DNA of 64,000 bases, from the NCBI GenBank assembly GCA_002749535.1, contig MZZL01000023.1, forward strand, positions 34,661 through 98,660, given 5' to 3'. Numbering within the stretch: position 1 is the first letter of the stretch; each line of letters begins with the position of its first letter. The DNA comes from Apophysomyces variabilis (lineage: Eukaryota > Mucoromycota > Mucoromycetes > Mucorales > Mucoraceae). The position numbers and the translations under genes are program-made. The notes under the pieces were generated by a model. The model did not search any database. It was not told where the DNA came from and saw only the letters and a program-made list of their open reading frames with translations. Below, one piece after another: positions 1 through 13,100 of this stretch.

Positions 1-537
1 GGATATGACTCGATAAGCAAAACGAAGCTATGATTGTTTGACATGTAACATTATGGTATCAATCCTTTTAAAAGTGCAAAAAAGGGCCATGGCATACTCG
101 GATTGCTAAACGCACAAGAATCTATCTAGACATGTTTGATCCGGTTTACGCTGTGTAACGACATAAGCAATGTCTAAGCGGCTGACATAGGTGCGAGCAA
201 TGTTTGAAATTGCGGCGATACTCAGTAAAAGAGATACCTGGGATGACGCTGAACAAAAAGGGGGAAGCGCTTGTGGTGAAGATATGAAGATTGATGTCCT
301 TTCCGTATCTTTGCTCCTCAAATGCGTATATATTGAGTTGCAGCTATATAATGTACTGATATATTCTTGCGTAACAACTAGGGTGCTATTTGATTGGAAC
401 CCTGCTTGTCCTGTGAGTTTTTCATCCTTACTTTGTTCGCTTGCCGGGCTACCGTTTTTCACGTAGTGTCGGTGTTTGTATTTTACAATTTCGTGCATAC
501 ACAAAGATCAGTGCGAGATATTATACTGTTTATTGAA

Positions 538-550
538 CAATTTTTTTACG
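538..550 (+). repeat. 13-bp repeat, copy 1 of 3
   Basis: The 13-mer CAATTTTTTTACG occurs here and again at 1809-1821 and 2709-2721, exactly flanking the two LINE bodies. The bases to the left of this copy do not resemble the LINE 3' end, so it is best read as the original target site. The other two copies would then be target-site duplications made by successive insertions at the same site. Confidence 0.7.
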
Positions 551-1808
551 GGGCGCTCTCTTCCGCGTCTTGTGTCGTTACACAAGAAAGCAAGCCATGA
601 GTCGTAAGAACAACAACCGTCAGCATGCTCGCATGCCTGAGCCAGACCCCAAGGACCCAGCTTGGATCTTCAGAGCGCCACCGCCCACAGAGGCCGAAAA
701 GCTTCGAGAACAACAACGCAAGGCCCAAATAGACCGCGAATTCTACAAAAAAGCGTTTGCCCATCAACAAAAACAAGTCGAAGCCCTTACAGCCCGTGTC
801 AAAGAACTTGAAAGCCGCCCCTCCCAGTGCCCACACAAACCACGCCTCTCTACACACTCGATATTTACAGAATCGATCGCTCCCATGTCCAAACAGCCTA
901 GTCAATCCCGCCCAGTGCCTACACAAGTAGCACCAGTGAAACCCGCGCCACGTCCCATCCCGACCGTTTCCTCATGGCCAAAGACAATAGTCAAGCCAAA
1001 GCCCACACCACCAGCTCAAACACCTCCCACATCTCCCAAAGAAAATGCTGCTTCTGCCCCACAACCCAGTGAATATTCGCCATCACCACCTGCTCCCTCT
1101 CAGCGGACACCAACTCCGCCAGAACTAAAGTCTGCCACTAAGCCTGCCCTTCTTGCCAGCCAGTTTTTCCAAGCGCCGGAAAATACTTCATCGCACTTTC
1201 AGTACGTGTATATACCATGCAAAAAGAGGTTGCCACGTCCCCAAATCCGCCAATACCTACGCACGATCGGTATCCACAGTGCTCGTGTACTTGACCTTGC
1301 TTTCCCCGCCCGCCATGTCATCGGTCTTCTCATTCACGATCGCTATCTCCCTGAACTCACAAGTAGACTACAAGAAGCCAACATCTCTCGCCTACCAAAC
1401 TTTGATCCTACTGATCCTACGCACCTCAGAGATCCCGCCTACTCCTCGCTCCCTCCCAAAGATCGGCAGAAGATCGCCATCCATTGCCAGAGAAACCGTT
1501 GCCTCCGCGCCATTGCCACCCTACAAGACAACGTGAAACGCGTTGTGGCCCAGCTCTTCGTGTCTCATGGCTGGTTAACTACCACAGACATGATACATAT
1601 CCTCAAGCCTGACATTTGTCCATAACCTTCCTTCCCGTCTCCTCCCTACTCCCACCTAGTTTATATCCCCATTCCCAATGCCTCTACCCTTTTTCCCTCT
1701 TGCTCTCAAAGGGTTTTTTTTCCGCTTCTTCCAGGAGACCGAACCAGAGTGGACATGTTTAAAAACGCTGCACTCACGGTTATAAAATCAAACAATAAAA
1801 GCTTTAAT
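551..1808 (+). mobile_element. LINE-type retrotransposon, ORF1-only copy
   Basis: The element runs from just after the first 13-bp repeat to the second. It has a short 5' leader, one open reading frame (597-1625), and a pyrimidine-rich 3' region. Its last ~100 bases (agaccgaaccagagtggaca ... ataaaatcaaacaataaa) match the 3' end of the next element at 2638-2700. ORF2 (endonuclease/reverse transcriptase) is absent, although both element ends look intact. This resembles the half-LINE (HAL1) arrangement of mammals. Whether the form is a family or a one-off deletion cannot be seen here. Confidence 0.6.
597..1625 (+). CDS. LINE ORF1-like protein
   Basis: The frame has 342 codons, starting at the first ATG after the 5' leader; the frame is open back to 570 but without an earlier ATG. 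Residues ~1-80 are charged and likely coiled coil (TEAEKLREQQRKAQID). Residues ~85-205 are strongly proline-rich and low complexity. The C-terminal ~130 residues form a compact domain with alternating hydrophobic stretches (YVYIPCKKRLPR..., RVLDLAFPARHVIGLLIHD). This is the usual layout of a LINE ORF1 nucleic-acid chaperone: coiled coil, linker, then RNA-binding fold. No CCHC knuckle is visible. The assignment rests on the LINE 3' end downstream, not on a decisive motif. Confidence 0.55.
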   Translation: MSRKNNNRQHARMPEPDPKDPAWIFRAPPPTEAEKLREQQRKAQIDREFYKKAFAHQQKQVEALTARVKELESRPSQCPHKPRLSTHSIFTESIAPMSKQPSQSRPVPTQVAPVKPAPRPIPTVSSWPKTIVKPKPTPPAQTPPTSPKENAASAPQPSEYSPSPPAPSQRTPTPPELKSATKPALLASQFFQAPENTSSHFQYVYIPCKKRLPRPQIRQYLRTIGIHSARVLDLAFPARHVIGLLIHDRYLPELTSRLQEANISRLPNFDPTDPTHLRDPAYSSLPPKDRQKIAIHCQRNRCLRAIATLQDNVKRVVAQLFVSHGWLTTTDMIHILKPDICP

Positions 1809-1821
1809 CAATTTTTTTACG
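1809..1821 (+). repeat. 13-bp repeat, copy 2 of 3
   Basis: This copy lies exactly between the end of the ORF1-only LINE and the start of the truncated LINE. It is identical to 538-550 and 2709-2721. Confidence 0.7.
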
Positions 1822-2468
1822 GTCCCCCTGATGCCTTGCTCACAGCCCTGCTCCCACGATTGCGTGCCGTACAGACGAGTCGCTTCCGCCAACTGTCAGA
1901 CACACAACTCTGGACACAGCTGCCACGACCTATTGGAAACCTCACCCACAAACTTTTCCAGAGACAAATCCGCCAATTCCTGTTTGAACAATTCACCACC
2001 CGTTTGCAGGACGATAACACGGTCTTGCTACGCGCCTGCCGTGGACAACCCGGAGTGGACCCCGTCTTGTGGCTACCGATGTCGAGAGAGGAGCGCAGCC
2101 GATGCATCCGATGGTGCCTAGGCTGGATGCCCAGTGGTAAACCGTGGCAATGCCGGAACTGTCAAGACGCGGCCAATCTCAGCCGCCAACATGCTCTAGT
2201 CTGTCTCGAAACCCACCGTCTCCTGCAAGTCCCTGTGGTAGTGCTAGATCCAATCTCTTTCGTTCTAAACCGACTGCCCACCTCCCGGCCCCGACAGCCG
2301 CGTACCATCGCCTACTGGCAAACCATTTGGCCTACCCTTTCCAGACTTCTTCTCCACCTCGATCAACTCTGCCATGCACCAGGCACATTGCTAACTAATT
2401 CCTTCGCGAAGCGCACTCCGGCCAACGACTTCCTCCTCTGGATATCGTCACCTTCCACCCTCCCATAG
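1822..2468 (+). pseudogene. LINE ORF2 C-terminal fragment
   Basis: About 215 residues of the region that follows the reverse transcriptase in non-LTR elements. It carries a cysteine-histidine cluster (WQCRNCQDAANLSRQHALVC) of the type found near the C-terminus of LINE ORF2 proteins. A helical tail rich in Leu, Arg and Trp follows. No endonuclease or RT catalytic motif is present, so the fragment cannot be functional. The reading frame has no internal stop, which suggests a recent insertion. Confidence 0.6.
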
Positions 2469-2708
2469 ACGTGTTCTCGTTTTCTCCCCTCCCTTGTCCC
2501 TGATTTCTGACTTCTTCCCAGACTTCTTTTCTTTCTGCTTCTTACTCTCTTTTGTTCCCTTCCCCTCTTAACCTGACCTTTTTGCCTTTTCCTTTTTTCC
2601 CTTTCCCCGCAAGGGTTTTTTTTATTTCTATTTCTCTGAGACCGAACCAGAGTGGACATGTTAAGAACGCAGCACTCACGGTTATAAAATCAAACAATAA
2701 ACTTTAGT
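1822..2708 (+). mobile_element. 5'-truncated LINE copy (ORF2 tail plus 3' end)
   Basis: The element starts abruptly after the second 13-bp repeat, inside coding sequence. It continues through the C-terminal part of an ORF2, a CT-rich 3' region, and the same ~100-base 3' terminus as the preceding copy (from ~2638). Severe 5' truncation is the signature of target-primed reverse transcription. It ends at the third 13-bp repeat. The open frame can be extended back to 1749, but 1749-1821 belongs to the neighbouring copy's 3' end. Confidence 0.65.
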
Positions 2709-2721
2709 CAATTTTTTTACG
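2709..2721 (+). repeat. 13-bp repeat, copy 3 of 3
   Basis: This is the right-hand copy of CAATTTTTTTACG. It closes the tandem LINE pair. Confidence 0.65.
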
Positions 2722-3229
2722 CTACTCTAAATAAATTTTGAGTCCATGCATGGATCAAGTTTGCGCTAAAAGGGATATAAATATGCGTCATTAGTAAATG
2801 GATTATGCGGGAAATATATTTTACTTATGTGAACTTGTCCCTTCCGTGGACACAAAATTCATTTGAGCAGCGTAAAAGAATGTTCATGGTTAGTAAATAG
2901 AAGGATACCTTGACATCTTTTTTACTTACCCCCGAAGGGTAATCCTACCCAAAGGTAGGAGCCGGCCCTGCACCTGTATCGGTGGGGGGGGCGGGAGAGA
3001 GATACGGCATCCATGGAGTGGCCGGTTTGTGTGTAACGCACTGCAGAGGACTTGAAGCGATGCAACACCTGGCGAGGACTTGGAAGCAGAAGATAATGAA
3101 TAACACTGTGCATAAACAGACAACATTTATTTTTCACTTACCTAGTGGAGTGCAGGGAGCTTACTCACACAACCAAGGTGGTTCGGGACAGAGGTCATGC
3201 AGGCTAAAGGTTACAGAAGAGGGACATCA

Positions 3230-3570
3230 GTCATTCTGTACATATAATCACTGCGAAGTACATACCGGGGATGTTTTGGATGACAGAGCCAAAGAATTGA
3301 AAAGATGTTGTCGCTTAGTATCTTGTCATGGATAATGCGCCCATCCATACACCAGTCAAGGTTAAGCAGTTGGTCGAAGAAAGAGGATACAAATGTCTCC
3401 ACCTTCTTCCCGAGTCTCCCTTTCTCAACCCAATAGAAGAGGTTTGGGCCAAAGTGAAGGCTGGGGTAAGAAAGGAGCCCTTACAAGTTGACGATAACCT
3501 TCAAGAGCGTATTGTTCGAGCAGCGCGAAAAGTAAAACGCTCGCTGTCAAGGATGGATCAGACACTCTGA
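3230..3570 (+). pseudogene. Tc1/mariner-type transposase remnant
   Basis: From 3319 the frame reads YLVMDNAPIHTPVKV, then SPFLNPIEEVWAKVKAGV. These are the second Asp and the Glu blocks of a DDE transposase, close to the better copy at 61660-61815. Upstream, a GDVLDDRAKE segment (3265-3295) continues the protein in another frame, and a TAG falls just before YLVMDN. The HTH and the first catalytic Asp are not recognisable. The remnant is 5'-decayed and inactive; no convincing terminal inverted repeats were found around it. Confidence 0.75.
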
Positions 3571-4108
3571 GAGCTTTTTCGTTAGATGCAGAAAATAGAG
3601 AACCACCTTTTTAAATAAACTCGTCTTGCCGTGGTTTGAAATAAACTATCTCAGTAAATAGTGAACATGGACACGACTGTACGCAAAGAAGGGTAGTCTG
3701 ACCGCAAATATTTTCATCCAATCATGCAAAATCTTTTTTGGAATCCGCAAAAACTTGAATCCCAGTCCGCAAATAAAAATTAGAAGCTTTTTTTCGTGTT
3801 GAGGCAGACACAGATTCGAACGGCGCTTGAATGAAAGACACAGGTTGTGTACCTAACACTTTGTCAAAGGAAGGCAGGTGTGCAAATAACAGTGGGACTG
3901 CTTCACGTGATCCACAAATTTCAAAAAAGGAAGCGTTTTCTTTTCTCGCTCGCGTTTCTTCCTTCCGCCAGCCCTTTTCTCATTTTCCTTCTCCACTTTT
4001 GTGAATATTTGGTTTTTACAGTTCCTTTACACATAAACCCCGCTTTATATTCAGTACTTGATGTTAAGGCGCTGTTTAGCTCTCTTGTCCCGGCAGCTTT
4101 AATATACA
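3571..4108 (+). promoter_or_regulatory. TRA1 upstream region with CT-rich tract
   Basis: There is no gene between the mariner remnant and the TRA1 start. A pyrimidine-rich stretch at about 3938-4005 (ttttcttttctcgctcgcgt and following) lies 100-170 bases upstream of the start codon, like the CT-rich promoters of other fungal housekeeping genes. A short AATATACAATG context surrounds the start. Core elements are inferred only. Confidence 0.4.
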
Positions 4109-7100
4109 ATGACGACGTTGCAGACATATGCGTATAGACTAGGCGATCCTACTTTAGGTACGTGTCCCTATTGGCGATCCACACAACATACATATCCTCA
4201 ACTTCGTAAATGACTTTAGCGATCAGTCTTAAAGTTACGATTGCCAACGAATTACGAGATCAGGTCGAAGTATTTCAAACTCTGGAATATCCAAGATTCC
4301 TTGCTACTTTAATCCCTGTTTTTCTTGACATATTGAACAATGGAACGCCTGTATTTGTTAGCAACGCTCCGGAACAAGTAGGGCTTCTACAAGGACTTCA
4401 AAATTCATTCTTAACCTTTTATTTCGCAGAAATTTCGGAACATCATCCTCGAAATTATCTATCGACTACCTCAAACCGAACCATTGAAAGAATATGTTCC
4501 CGACCTGTGCAAGACTTTAATGCACCTTTTACGTGTGGAAAATGAAGACAATGCGGTTGTGTGCGTAAAAATTATTATTGACCTTCACCGATCTTTTCGA
4601 CATGTCTTGGAAGATCAAGTGCAACCGTTCTTGGATATTGTGCAAGAAATATTTCGAAACATGGAACAGACAGTTAAGGACGCATTCGATACACCAAGTA
4701 CACCAGCAGGATCTGCAACCGTAAGTTAAATCTCATATCGATTTTTCTTAATGAGACCTGCTCTATTTCCTAGCCTGGCCCAAACCCGTTGTTGGCCACA
4801 TCTCCACGACCCATGTCTCCAGCCGCCGATTTCCAAGAAACACCATCGAAAATCCTTCCTAAAAGTTTGTATAGCTTTAAGGTATTAACAGAGTGCCCTA
4901 TCATTGTTGTTCTACTGTTCCAATCCCACCGCCGTTACGCCACGGAAAATATTATGAAATTTATACCACTTATTTTTGAGGTAAATTCAATGAAAACAAG
5001 TTATGAGATATTTATTCATTCTATGAATATTAGACACTACGACTTCAAGCAAAGCCGCAAGCAGAAGCTGCCCGCGCTCATGGAGACATCTTTGTTGGAG
5101 TTAGTTCAGAAATTCGAAACCGAAGTGTATATAATGATTTTATTGTCGCTCAAGTTAAAGTATGTCGTCAGTTGATTTTTGCACCTTCTGATTATTTTTA
5201 TTTTGCCAAAGACAATGTCCTTTCTAGCCTATATTTTACGAAGCTACACTCAATTACTGCGAACCTATCAAGATCAAATTCCTGACTTTGTTCTCCGATT
5301 ATTACGTGAATGCCCTCCAGAATCATCTGCGACCAGAAAAGTGCGTAATATGAAAGGGAAAAATGAACTAAGTATTCATACGACTATATAGGAACTACTT
5401 GTTGCCACCCGCCACATCCTTTCAACTGACTTTCGTGTAGCCTTCGTGCCCAAAATCGACCTATTACTAAATGAAAAGGTTCTGATAGGCACAGGCGTAA
5501 CGTCCCATGATACTTTAAGGTAATGACGGTATATATCAGAGTAGAGCATTCATACGTCTATATGCTATAGACCATTGGCATATAGTATGCTCGCTGATTT
5601 GGTTCACCATATTCGATCGGAGCTGACACCAAAGCAATTGTTTCGAACCGTTTATATCTATTCACGGAATCTTCACGATGCCAGTTTAGCACCCAGCATT
5701 CAAACAATGTGTGGAAAACTATTATTAAATCTTATCGAATGTATTATGAAGATCCCAGATAAAACTCAAGGTGAGTTTCTTGATTTGTCGCGAATCCGGT
5801 GTAACAAATTATATACTAGGCCGGGAGTTATTGATGCGTGTACTTGACGCTTTTGCCAGCAAATTTGCGGCACTGAATATCCAATTTGACACTTGTCTTA
5901 AACAATACAAAAAGAAAAAGAAGGATGCTACAGAAGACGGCAGTGCTCCTGCGACTACAGCCTCAGCAAATAATGATCCAGATGACTTTGACTTTGATCG
6001 AGCGCGTTCAATTCATACGGCGACGTTTGTCCCTGATTTTATGCATGATGGTATCAAAGGTTCGTAAATCATCTATCAATGAATGATTAGGCTAAATATA
6101 GTTGTAGATGGTCGATTCCTTTTCAGAAACCTGGCTATAGGTTTGAAGCCTCTGTTTGTCGGGCTTCGCCATTGTAACCCGCCACCGCCTAGCGGGCAAG
6201 AAGTGAACGTGCAGTTTGCGAGAGGCTTTTCGCAAGATGAAGTGGAAATTTTTATCCGACTATTCCGAGAAGGGCTTATGTGCTTTGAATATTATAATGT
6301 TGATAATTATGATGCAGATGGCACTCCACCATATCACGGATCTACCGACGGCTGCGACAAATCCGAGTCATCGATAGGGTCAAACGAGTTATCGCTAAAG
6401 CTAGGGGCACAGCCAGCGGGCGAAAAGGAAATCCTTGATATGTTTTCGATCGTCTATACCTTGCTTGATCCGGCTGTTTTCCAAGAAATCTTTGCATCGC
6501 AAATGGAGTTCTTTTTCAACCGAATGCTGATCAATCGCACGCTTTTACATATTGCACAATACTTTCTGGTTAACGAGACAACTTCACAAGGATTTGCTGG
6601 AATTCTTTTCCGATTTCTTATTGATCGCATCGATCGATTGGGCGATGAGGATACGCACTATTCAGCTGTCATGTTACATCTTTTCCGATTAGCGTATATG
6701 GCAGTGAATTTATTTCCAGAAACGAACGAATCCATCCTTCAACCCTACCTGGGAAATTTGGTTATGTCATGTTTCAAACTCTCTTCTAAGGCGAAGGAAC
6801 CGGCGAATTATTTCTTACTTTTGCGAGCTTTGTTCAAAAGTATCGGAGGCGGACGATTTGAGCTTCTATACAAGGAAGTGTCACCTTTACTCCAGGTGCT
6901 CTTAGAAAATCTGAACTCATTGCTGACGCTTGCACATAAGCCTGAGATGCGAAATCTGTTCGTAGAACTTTGTTTAGCTGTTCCCGTACGCCTTAGTACG
7001 CTACTTCCATATCTGCCGTATCTCATGCGACCTCTGGTTATCGCATTGCAAGCTGACCAAGAGCTTGTTTCCCAGGGTCTGCGCACGATGGAGTTATGTA

Positions 7101-10100
7101 ACGACAACTTAAATCCTGAGTTTTTGGATCATATTATGGCTCCAGTTATGAAGGAACTTATGGACGCTCTCTGGAGTCATCTAAAACCGCTTCCATACAA
7201 TCAACAACACAGCCATACAGCAATGAGAATACTGGGAAAACTTGGAGGCCGTAACCGTCGTATGCTAAAGAGTCCACCTAAACTGACGTATAATCATCGA
7301 ATGGAAAGCGGCGTATCTGTAGAAATAGTGTTCGACGCTAATACGACACCACACACTCTTTCGCTTGACAAGTGTCTGGAGGTAGCGGTTAGAACTCTGG
7401 AGCGAGCCGATGTCGATACATTTTATAAAAAGCATGCGTACGAATTCCTGAAAGCCAACATGGTCTTAATGTTGGAACTGGATGAAGGCCCTGAAGATCT
7501 TGCCCAGTCGCTTTATCAACGAGTCAAACGCCAGCTACTTACTTCATTGCAGCCTGAAAGTTCTCAGAAAGCTGCTTCTTCTGAGGAAGGCGAAACAACA
7601 ACTGAATCTGGGGACAAGATGGCTGTTGATGAAGAGAACACAGTGGTCGGAAATGTGCTCAAAGAGCATGGGCTCAAACCTAAACGATTGCCTGGCAATG
7701 GGTATACTAAATATCTATCCAAACGAGTTGCCCAAGAAGACGCATTACGAACTGTTCTCGTGTCTATCATGAAAGCGTCGACAATACCTGAGATGTCAGA
7801 CGACGCTTGGCCGTTCTTCCAGAATATCTGCCGGCATTTTACATTGCTACATATTGGTGAAGCGATCGAGGCTAAAGAGGGCGGGAGCAAGCCTCTTTCG
7901 GATATGATGGATGAGAGGTTGGCTGTACAAAATTTGAACACGACTATTCTTGTTGAAGCCATTGTCGAAATTATCTCTTCAGAAGATATACAGTTGAGGA
8001 AACGTGCAGAGCAAGCCTTGCAGCTTTGCTTTGAAACAGCGGTCAGCGTTCTGGGTGGCAAGGAGTTAGTCTGGCATTTGCCAATATTCCGTGTATTTGC
8101 ATCGCAGTTTTGCTCTTGTTGCTATAAGCAAGAGTGGTACAAGAAGAGAGGCGGTTGCCTTGGGATTTCTATCATGAGTTCTCAGCTGGATATGGGAACA
8201 AAATGGATGCGGGAACATGAACTGGATTTCATTCGATCCTTGCTTTTTGTTTTAAAGGATGCCTCACCAGAAATGGCCAACGTCAACACTGCTGAAGCAA
8301 CTCAGACATTATCGCATGTGCTGAAGGTGTGCAACCGGCCGGAAGATGACGAATCCCAAGAAGCTCAGCAGAAGTTCCAAAACTTGATCGCTTTACTCCT
8401 TAGTGAGTTATCCAATTCCAACAGTGCAGTGCGTGAAACTATCCAATCATCTTTCCAACTCTTGGCAGATCTCACTGGCAATGAAGTAACAGAGCTTTTG
8501 GCACCTGTCAGAGAAAGGCTGGTCGCGCCAATCTTTGCAAAACCTTTGCGTGCTCTGCCCTTCGCTATGCAAATTGGCCATATCGATGCGATTACGTACT
8601 GTCTTACGCTTCGACCTCCTTTCCTAGAGTTCAATGATGAACTTATACGACTTCTACACGAGGCATTGGCTCTGGCTGATGCAGAAGATCAAGCTTTAGT
8701 GAGCCGAAGCTCTCAATATAAGAACGCCAATTCTCTCATGAATCTGCGTATTGTTTGCATAAAGCTTCTTTCAGCAGCAATGGCTTGTTCGGATTTCTCT
8801 AACCAAAGACAGACTCACACACGAGCTCGCATCATCCAAGTGTTCTTTAAATCGCTATATTCTAAATCACCCGAAGTTGTGGAAGCAGCGCACAGGGGTC
8901 TCAAACAAGTCTTGGCTCAACAGCACAAGCTGCCGAAGGAATTGCTCCAACAAGGATTGAGACCGATTTTAACGACATTATCGAATCATAAAACGCTCAG
9001 CGTGCCAGGTCTTGAAGGTTTAGCTCGACTGCTGGAACTGTTGACGAACTATTTCAAAGTTGAGATCGGCAAGAAACTACTGGACCATTTGAAACAATGG
9101 GCAGAGCCAAAAGTACTCCAGGAGGCTGCTGGGAAGTCGCTGAGCGAAAATCATGAAGTCAAGATTATTGTAGCCATTCTCAATATATTCCATCTTCTTC
9201 CTGCTGCAGCTCATATATTCTTGGATGAACTCGTTTCGGTCGTCCTTGATATGGAGGAACATCTCCGTCGATCCATTTCAAGTCCTTTCAGACCAAATTT
9301 AATCAAGTATCTGAACCGGTACCCCGCGGAGACATTAGCCTATTTCTACGAAAAGCTCGGTAATCAGCGATATAGTCGGCTCTTTATTGCGATTTTGGGC
9401 ACAGAAAGCGCATCCCAGCTGCGCGACGAAGTTGCTAAAGCACCAGCAGAATTAGTAAATAGGACTTTTAAGGTGCCTGACAATCTAAATATGCATTACC
9501 AAGGCGTCTTAATAGTTCAAGAGATTGTCAAGTATGACCCCAGCTGGTTAACCGGACAGCAAGCAGTGCTTGACTGCTTATTAGACCTTTGGCGATCACC
9601 AACTCGATTTGAGCGCATGAAAAGGGAAGATCAGCAGGGCATACAAGTTACACGTGAATCATTGTATTTGACGAAGATATTTATTACGCATTTGCGTGCA
9701 AATCCAGAGGATATCGACATAATCTTTGATTTGGTGTCTCTGTTTGCGCAGGAATCGGTAATGGACCTCTCTTATTTACGAGCTTTTCTCTTGGAAGATG
9801 TTGCTCTTAAATATACACCAGCACGCAAGCGGAAGATATTGGAGAAATTCTTGCAGCAGTTTTCGGATACCTCGTACTCTCCGTACCTAAAGATGATGAC
9901 GCTTCGACATGTAGTGAATCCTGCGCTTCTAGTAGCATTTACTCAGAAAGACGGAGGTTATGCAGAGATCTTGGACAACAAGATGATGGAAAGACTGGAT
10001 TTCAAAGTGTGGGCTCATCTTATGTCGGAATCGTCTGAAGATAATCTGTACACGGAAGACTCTCTCCGGATAGAATTGCTACAGTTAACTGCGATGATCG

Positions 10101-13100
10101 TTCAGTATGCACCGCACCTTCTTGCTGATCTTCGTAAGGAAGTAATCAAGTTCGGCTGGAATTACTTGCGGCGCGAGGACGCTACATGCAAGCAAGCAGC
10201 CTATGTACTTATTTCACGATTTATTGCTGCTTACGAAACCCCCAGTAAAATAGCCATACAGATATATGCTGCGCTGTTGCGTGCCCATTTATCAGAAGCA
10301 CGAGTTCTTGTGAAGCAAGGCTTGGATATCCTTGTACCAGTTTTGCCAAAGCGCGTTCCACTTCAAGGCACGGAGCGTGTACCGACGTGGATCCGCCTGA
10401 CACGGAAGGTGGTAGTGGAAGATACTCATAGCATTTCCCAGATGGTTAATGTGTATCAATTGCTCGTTCGTCACCCGGATTTGTTTTACGACTACCGTGA
10501 ACACTTTTTACCCCAGATCGTGAATACGCTAACCAAGCTTGGGCTATTACAAAATGCAACACCTGAGCACAAATTGCTGACGGTTGAGCTTGCTGAACTT
10601 ATCCTGAAATGGGAACGTACTCGCATCGCAGCGCAAGCTACAGTCGACGATCCATCGGGTGCACCATCGTCACCTCCTGGCAAACGTAAGGCTAGCCAGC
10701 CATTGGAAGCACCACCGCGTAAAAAGATGCAAGTGGAAGGACCAGGATCCGATGGAAAAGCTTTCGCAACCGAGTCGTCTACCAGCAACACCGGAAAGGG
10801 TTACATGCCAAGTTTAACTCTTCGGGAGAATCTTGTTGGCTACTTAGTACGATTAGCATGCAGCGTATTCAACCCCACCGATATGATCCAAAGGCGTCTG
10901 GTGCAGCGTGTCCTTGACCTTATCAAAGAGTTTCTAAATCCTTCTATGTGGCATGATGTCCACGTCAAGTTCTCTCACTTAGAACGAACGCTTACAGCCA
11001 AGGAAGTGAGCGATATTGTGGTGACCAGTATTTGCAGTGCGCTGGAAATTTTGAATATCGATGTATCGCATAAACCTGCTGAATGGTTTATTGTCAATAT
11101 GAATCAGCTTCATCGTCTACTGGAGACAAGTATCAGATCAGACAATGTTCGCATTCAGACTGCGCTTTCCCCTGTTCTTGTCCATATTTTCCAGGCGATT
11201 CATCAGACAACCAATGCTGAAAGCACGGAACAAGAAACGCAGAATCCTGATGTGGCGAGCTTCGTGTCACTTGTTGACTCTACAATAACTGATGGTATCG
11301 CCAGCATGAACAACATATACACCACTTTGAAGCTGTTGCAAGCAGCGAGTAGTAGTCGGAGTGAGCATCTGGACACTTTTATACCTGGTATTGTAAAGAT
11401 GCTACAGAAACTTACAAAAGAACACACGGTTCCTTCCCACTCGACATCAACCGCTGGCCATGATTCCCAGGTGAACCTCCTCATTATCGGTCTTAACCTC
11501 TTGAAAAAACGCATATCGTACCTGGGTGACCAGCGTCGGTGGTTCTTGACTTGTCTGATCCAACTGATCGAAAAGTCCTCGGATGTTCAATTGCTTCGGA
11601 CTCTTTTAGAAATGCTCAGTGAGTGGATACTTGGCAAGACCGATACGTTCCCCACAATTCCTACGATTAAGGAAAAAGCGGGATTGCTAGTTAAAATGAT
11701 GACTTTCGAAAACCGCAATGACCCGAAATTGACAGAAGAATTCCTGGATCTGGTAATCAAGATATACAGCACGCCGTCATTTGCAAGATCAGAGCTGACT
11801 GTCAGGCTTGAGCAAGCATTTTTGCTTGGAACCCGAAGCGAAAATCCCCACATTCGTACACAATTTATGCGGATTTTTGATCGAAGTATAAGTAGATCTC
11901 TTTACTCTCGACTTAATTACATTTTGGGTGTTCAAAACTGGGAATTCCTTTCGAACACGTTCTGGATGCCTCAAGCTCTGGATCTTTTATTAGGAGTCGT
12001 TCAGGCTGACTCTCGGGTATCGTCCCTTCACACATTGAAGGTTAAGTCTATCAAGATCATCGGTAATCAAGCCGAGCCAACGTCCATGGATGTTCCTTCC
12101 GAAATTAACGATCTCATTGTCAACCACCAAGCGTTTCTCAAAAGTCTGAAAGGATATGGTGTGAACAACTGTATTGCTGCTATTCGTCAGTTACAATACC
12201 TGGATCCCGATTCAACTTTCAAATTGTGGACAGATTTGTTCCCAATGTGTTGGTCAGCTCTGAATGCTACTGAGCGGCATGATCTGACTAAAGTGATTAT
12301 CAACTTTCTTGCGAAAGACTATCACAGCAAGCAAATGGAAAGTAGACCGAATGTGATTCAGGTGCTGCTTACGGGTATTGCCCGAACAACACCTCCGATC
12401 AGGCTTCCGCCACATCTGGTAAAATACCTTGGGAAGATGTACAACGCTTGGCATACAGCCATCGAGCTTCTGCAACAGTCTGAGAAGATTGGACGAATCA
12501 GCGATTCTTCAAAGGATGATCAAAATAACCGCGAACGTACATTGGACGCATTAGCAGAAATGTATGCTAGTCTATGTGAACAAGATATGTTCTATGGTTT
12601 GTGGAGGCGTCGTAGTACATACAGCGAGACAAACGTAGCAGTTTCTTGCGAACAAAGCGGTATGTGGATGCAAGCGCAAAATATGTACGAAAATGCCCAG
12701 ATCAAGGCCCGAAGTGGTGTCTTGCCGTTCACTGAATCGGAATATATGCTTTGGGAAGATCATTGGATCTCGTGCACGCAAAAGCTACAACAATGGGACA
12801 TTTTGACAGATTTGGCAAAGCATGACGGGAATACAAACTTGTTGTTAGAGTGCGCATGGAGGTTGTCAGATTGGACTGCTGAGCGAGAGCTGCTTGAGCA
12901 ATCTCTGAAGCAGGTTGCCGACAATCCATCACCTAGGCATAAGGTGTTCGAAGGTTTTCTGGCTCTCATCAAATCGCAGACTAATGACGAGAGATTGGCC
13001 GAGTTTAATCGTATATGTGAAGACGGCGTCCAGCTATCACTACGCAAATGGTATTCCCTTCCATCTATAGTGTCGCAGAGTCATCTTCCGTTGTTGCAGA

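Noticed and set aside
106..504. 132-codon minus-strand frame and overlapping plus-strand frames at the left edge
   Set aside because: No recognisable domain, overlapping open frames on both strands, and no promoter or intron signals; most likely chance or repeat sequence.
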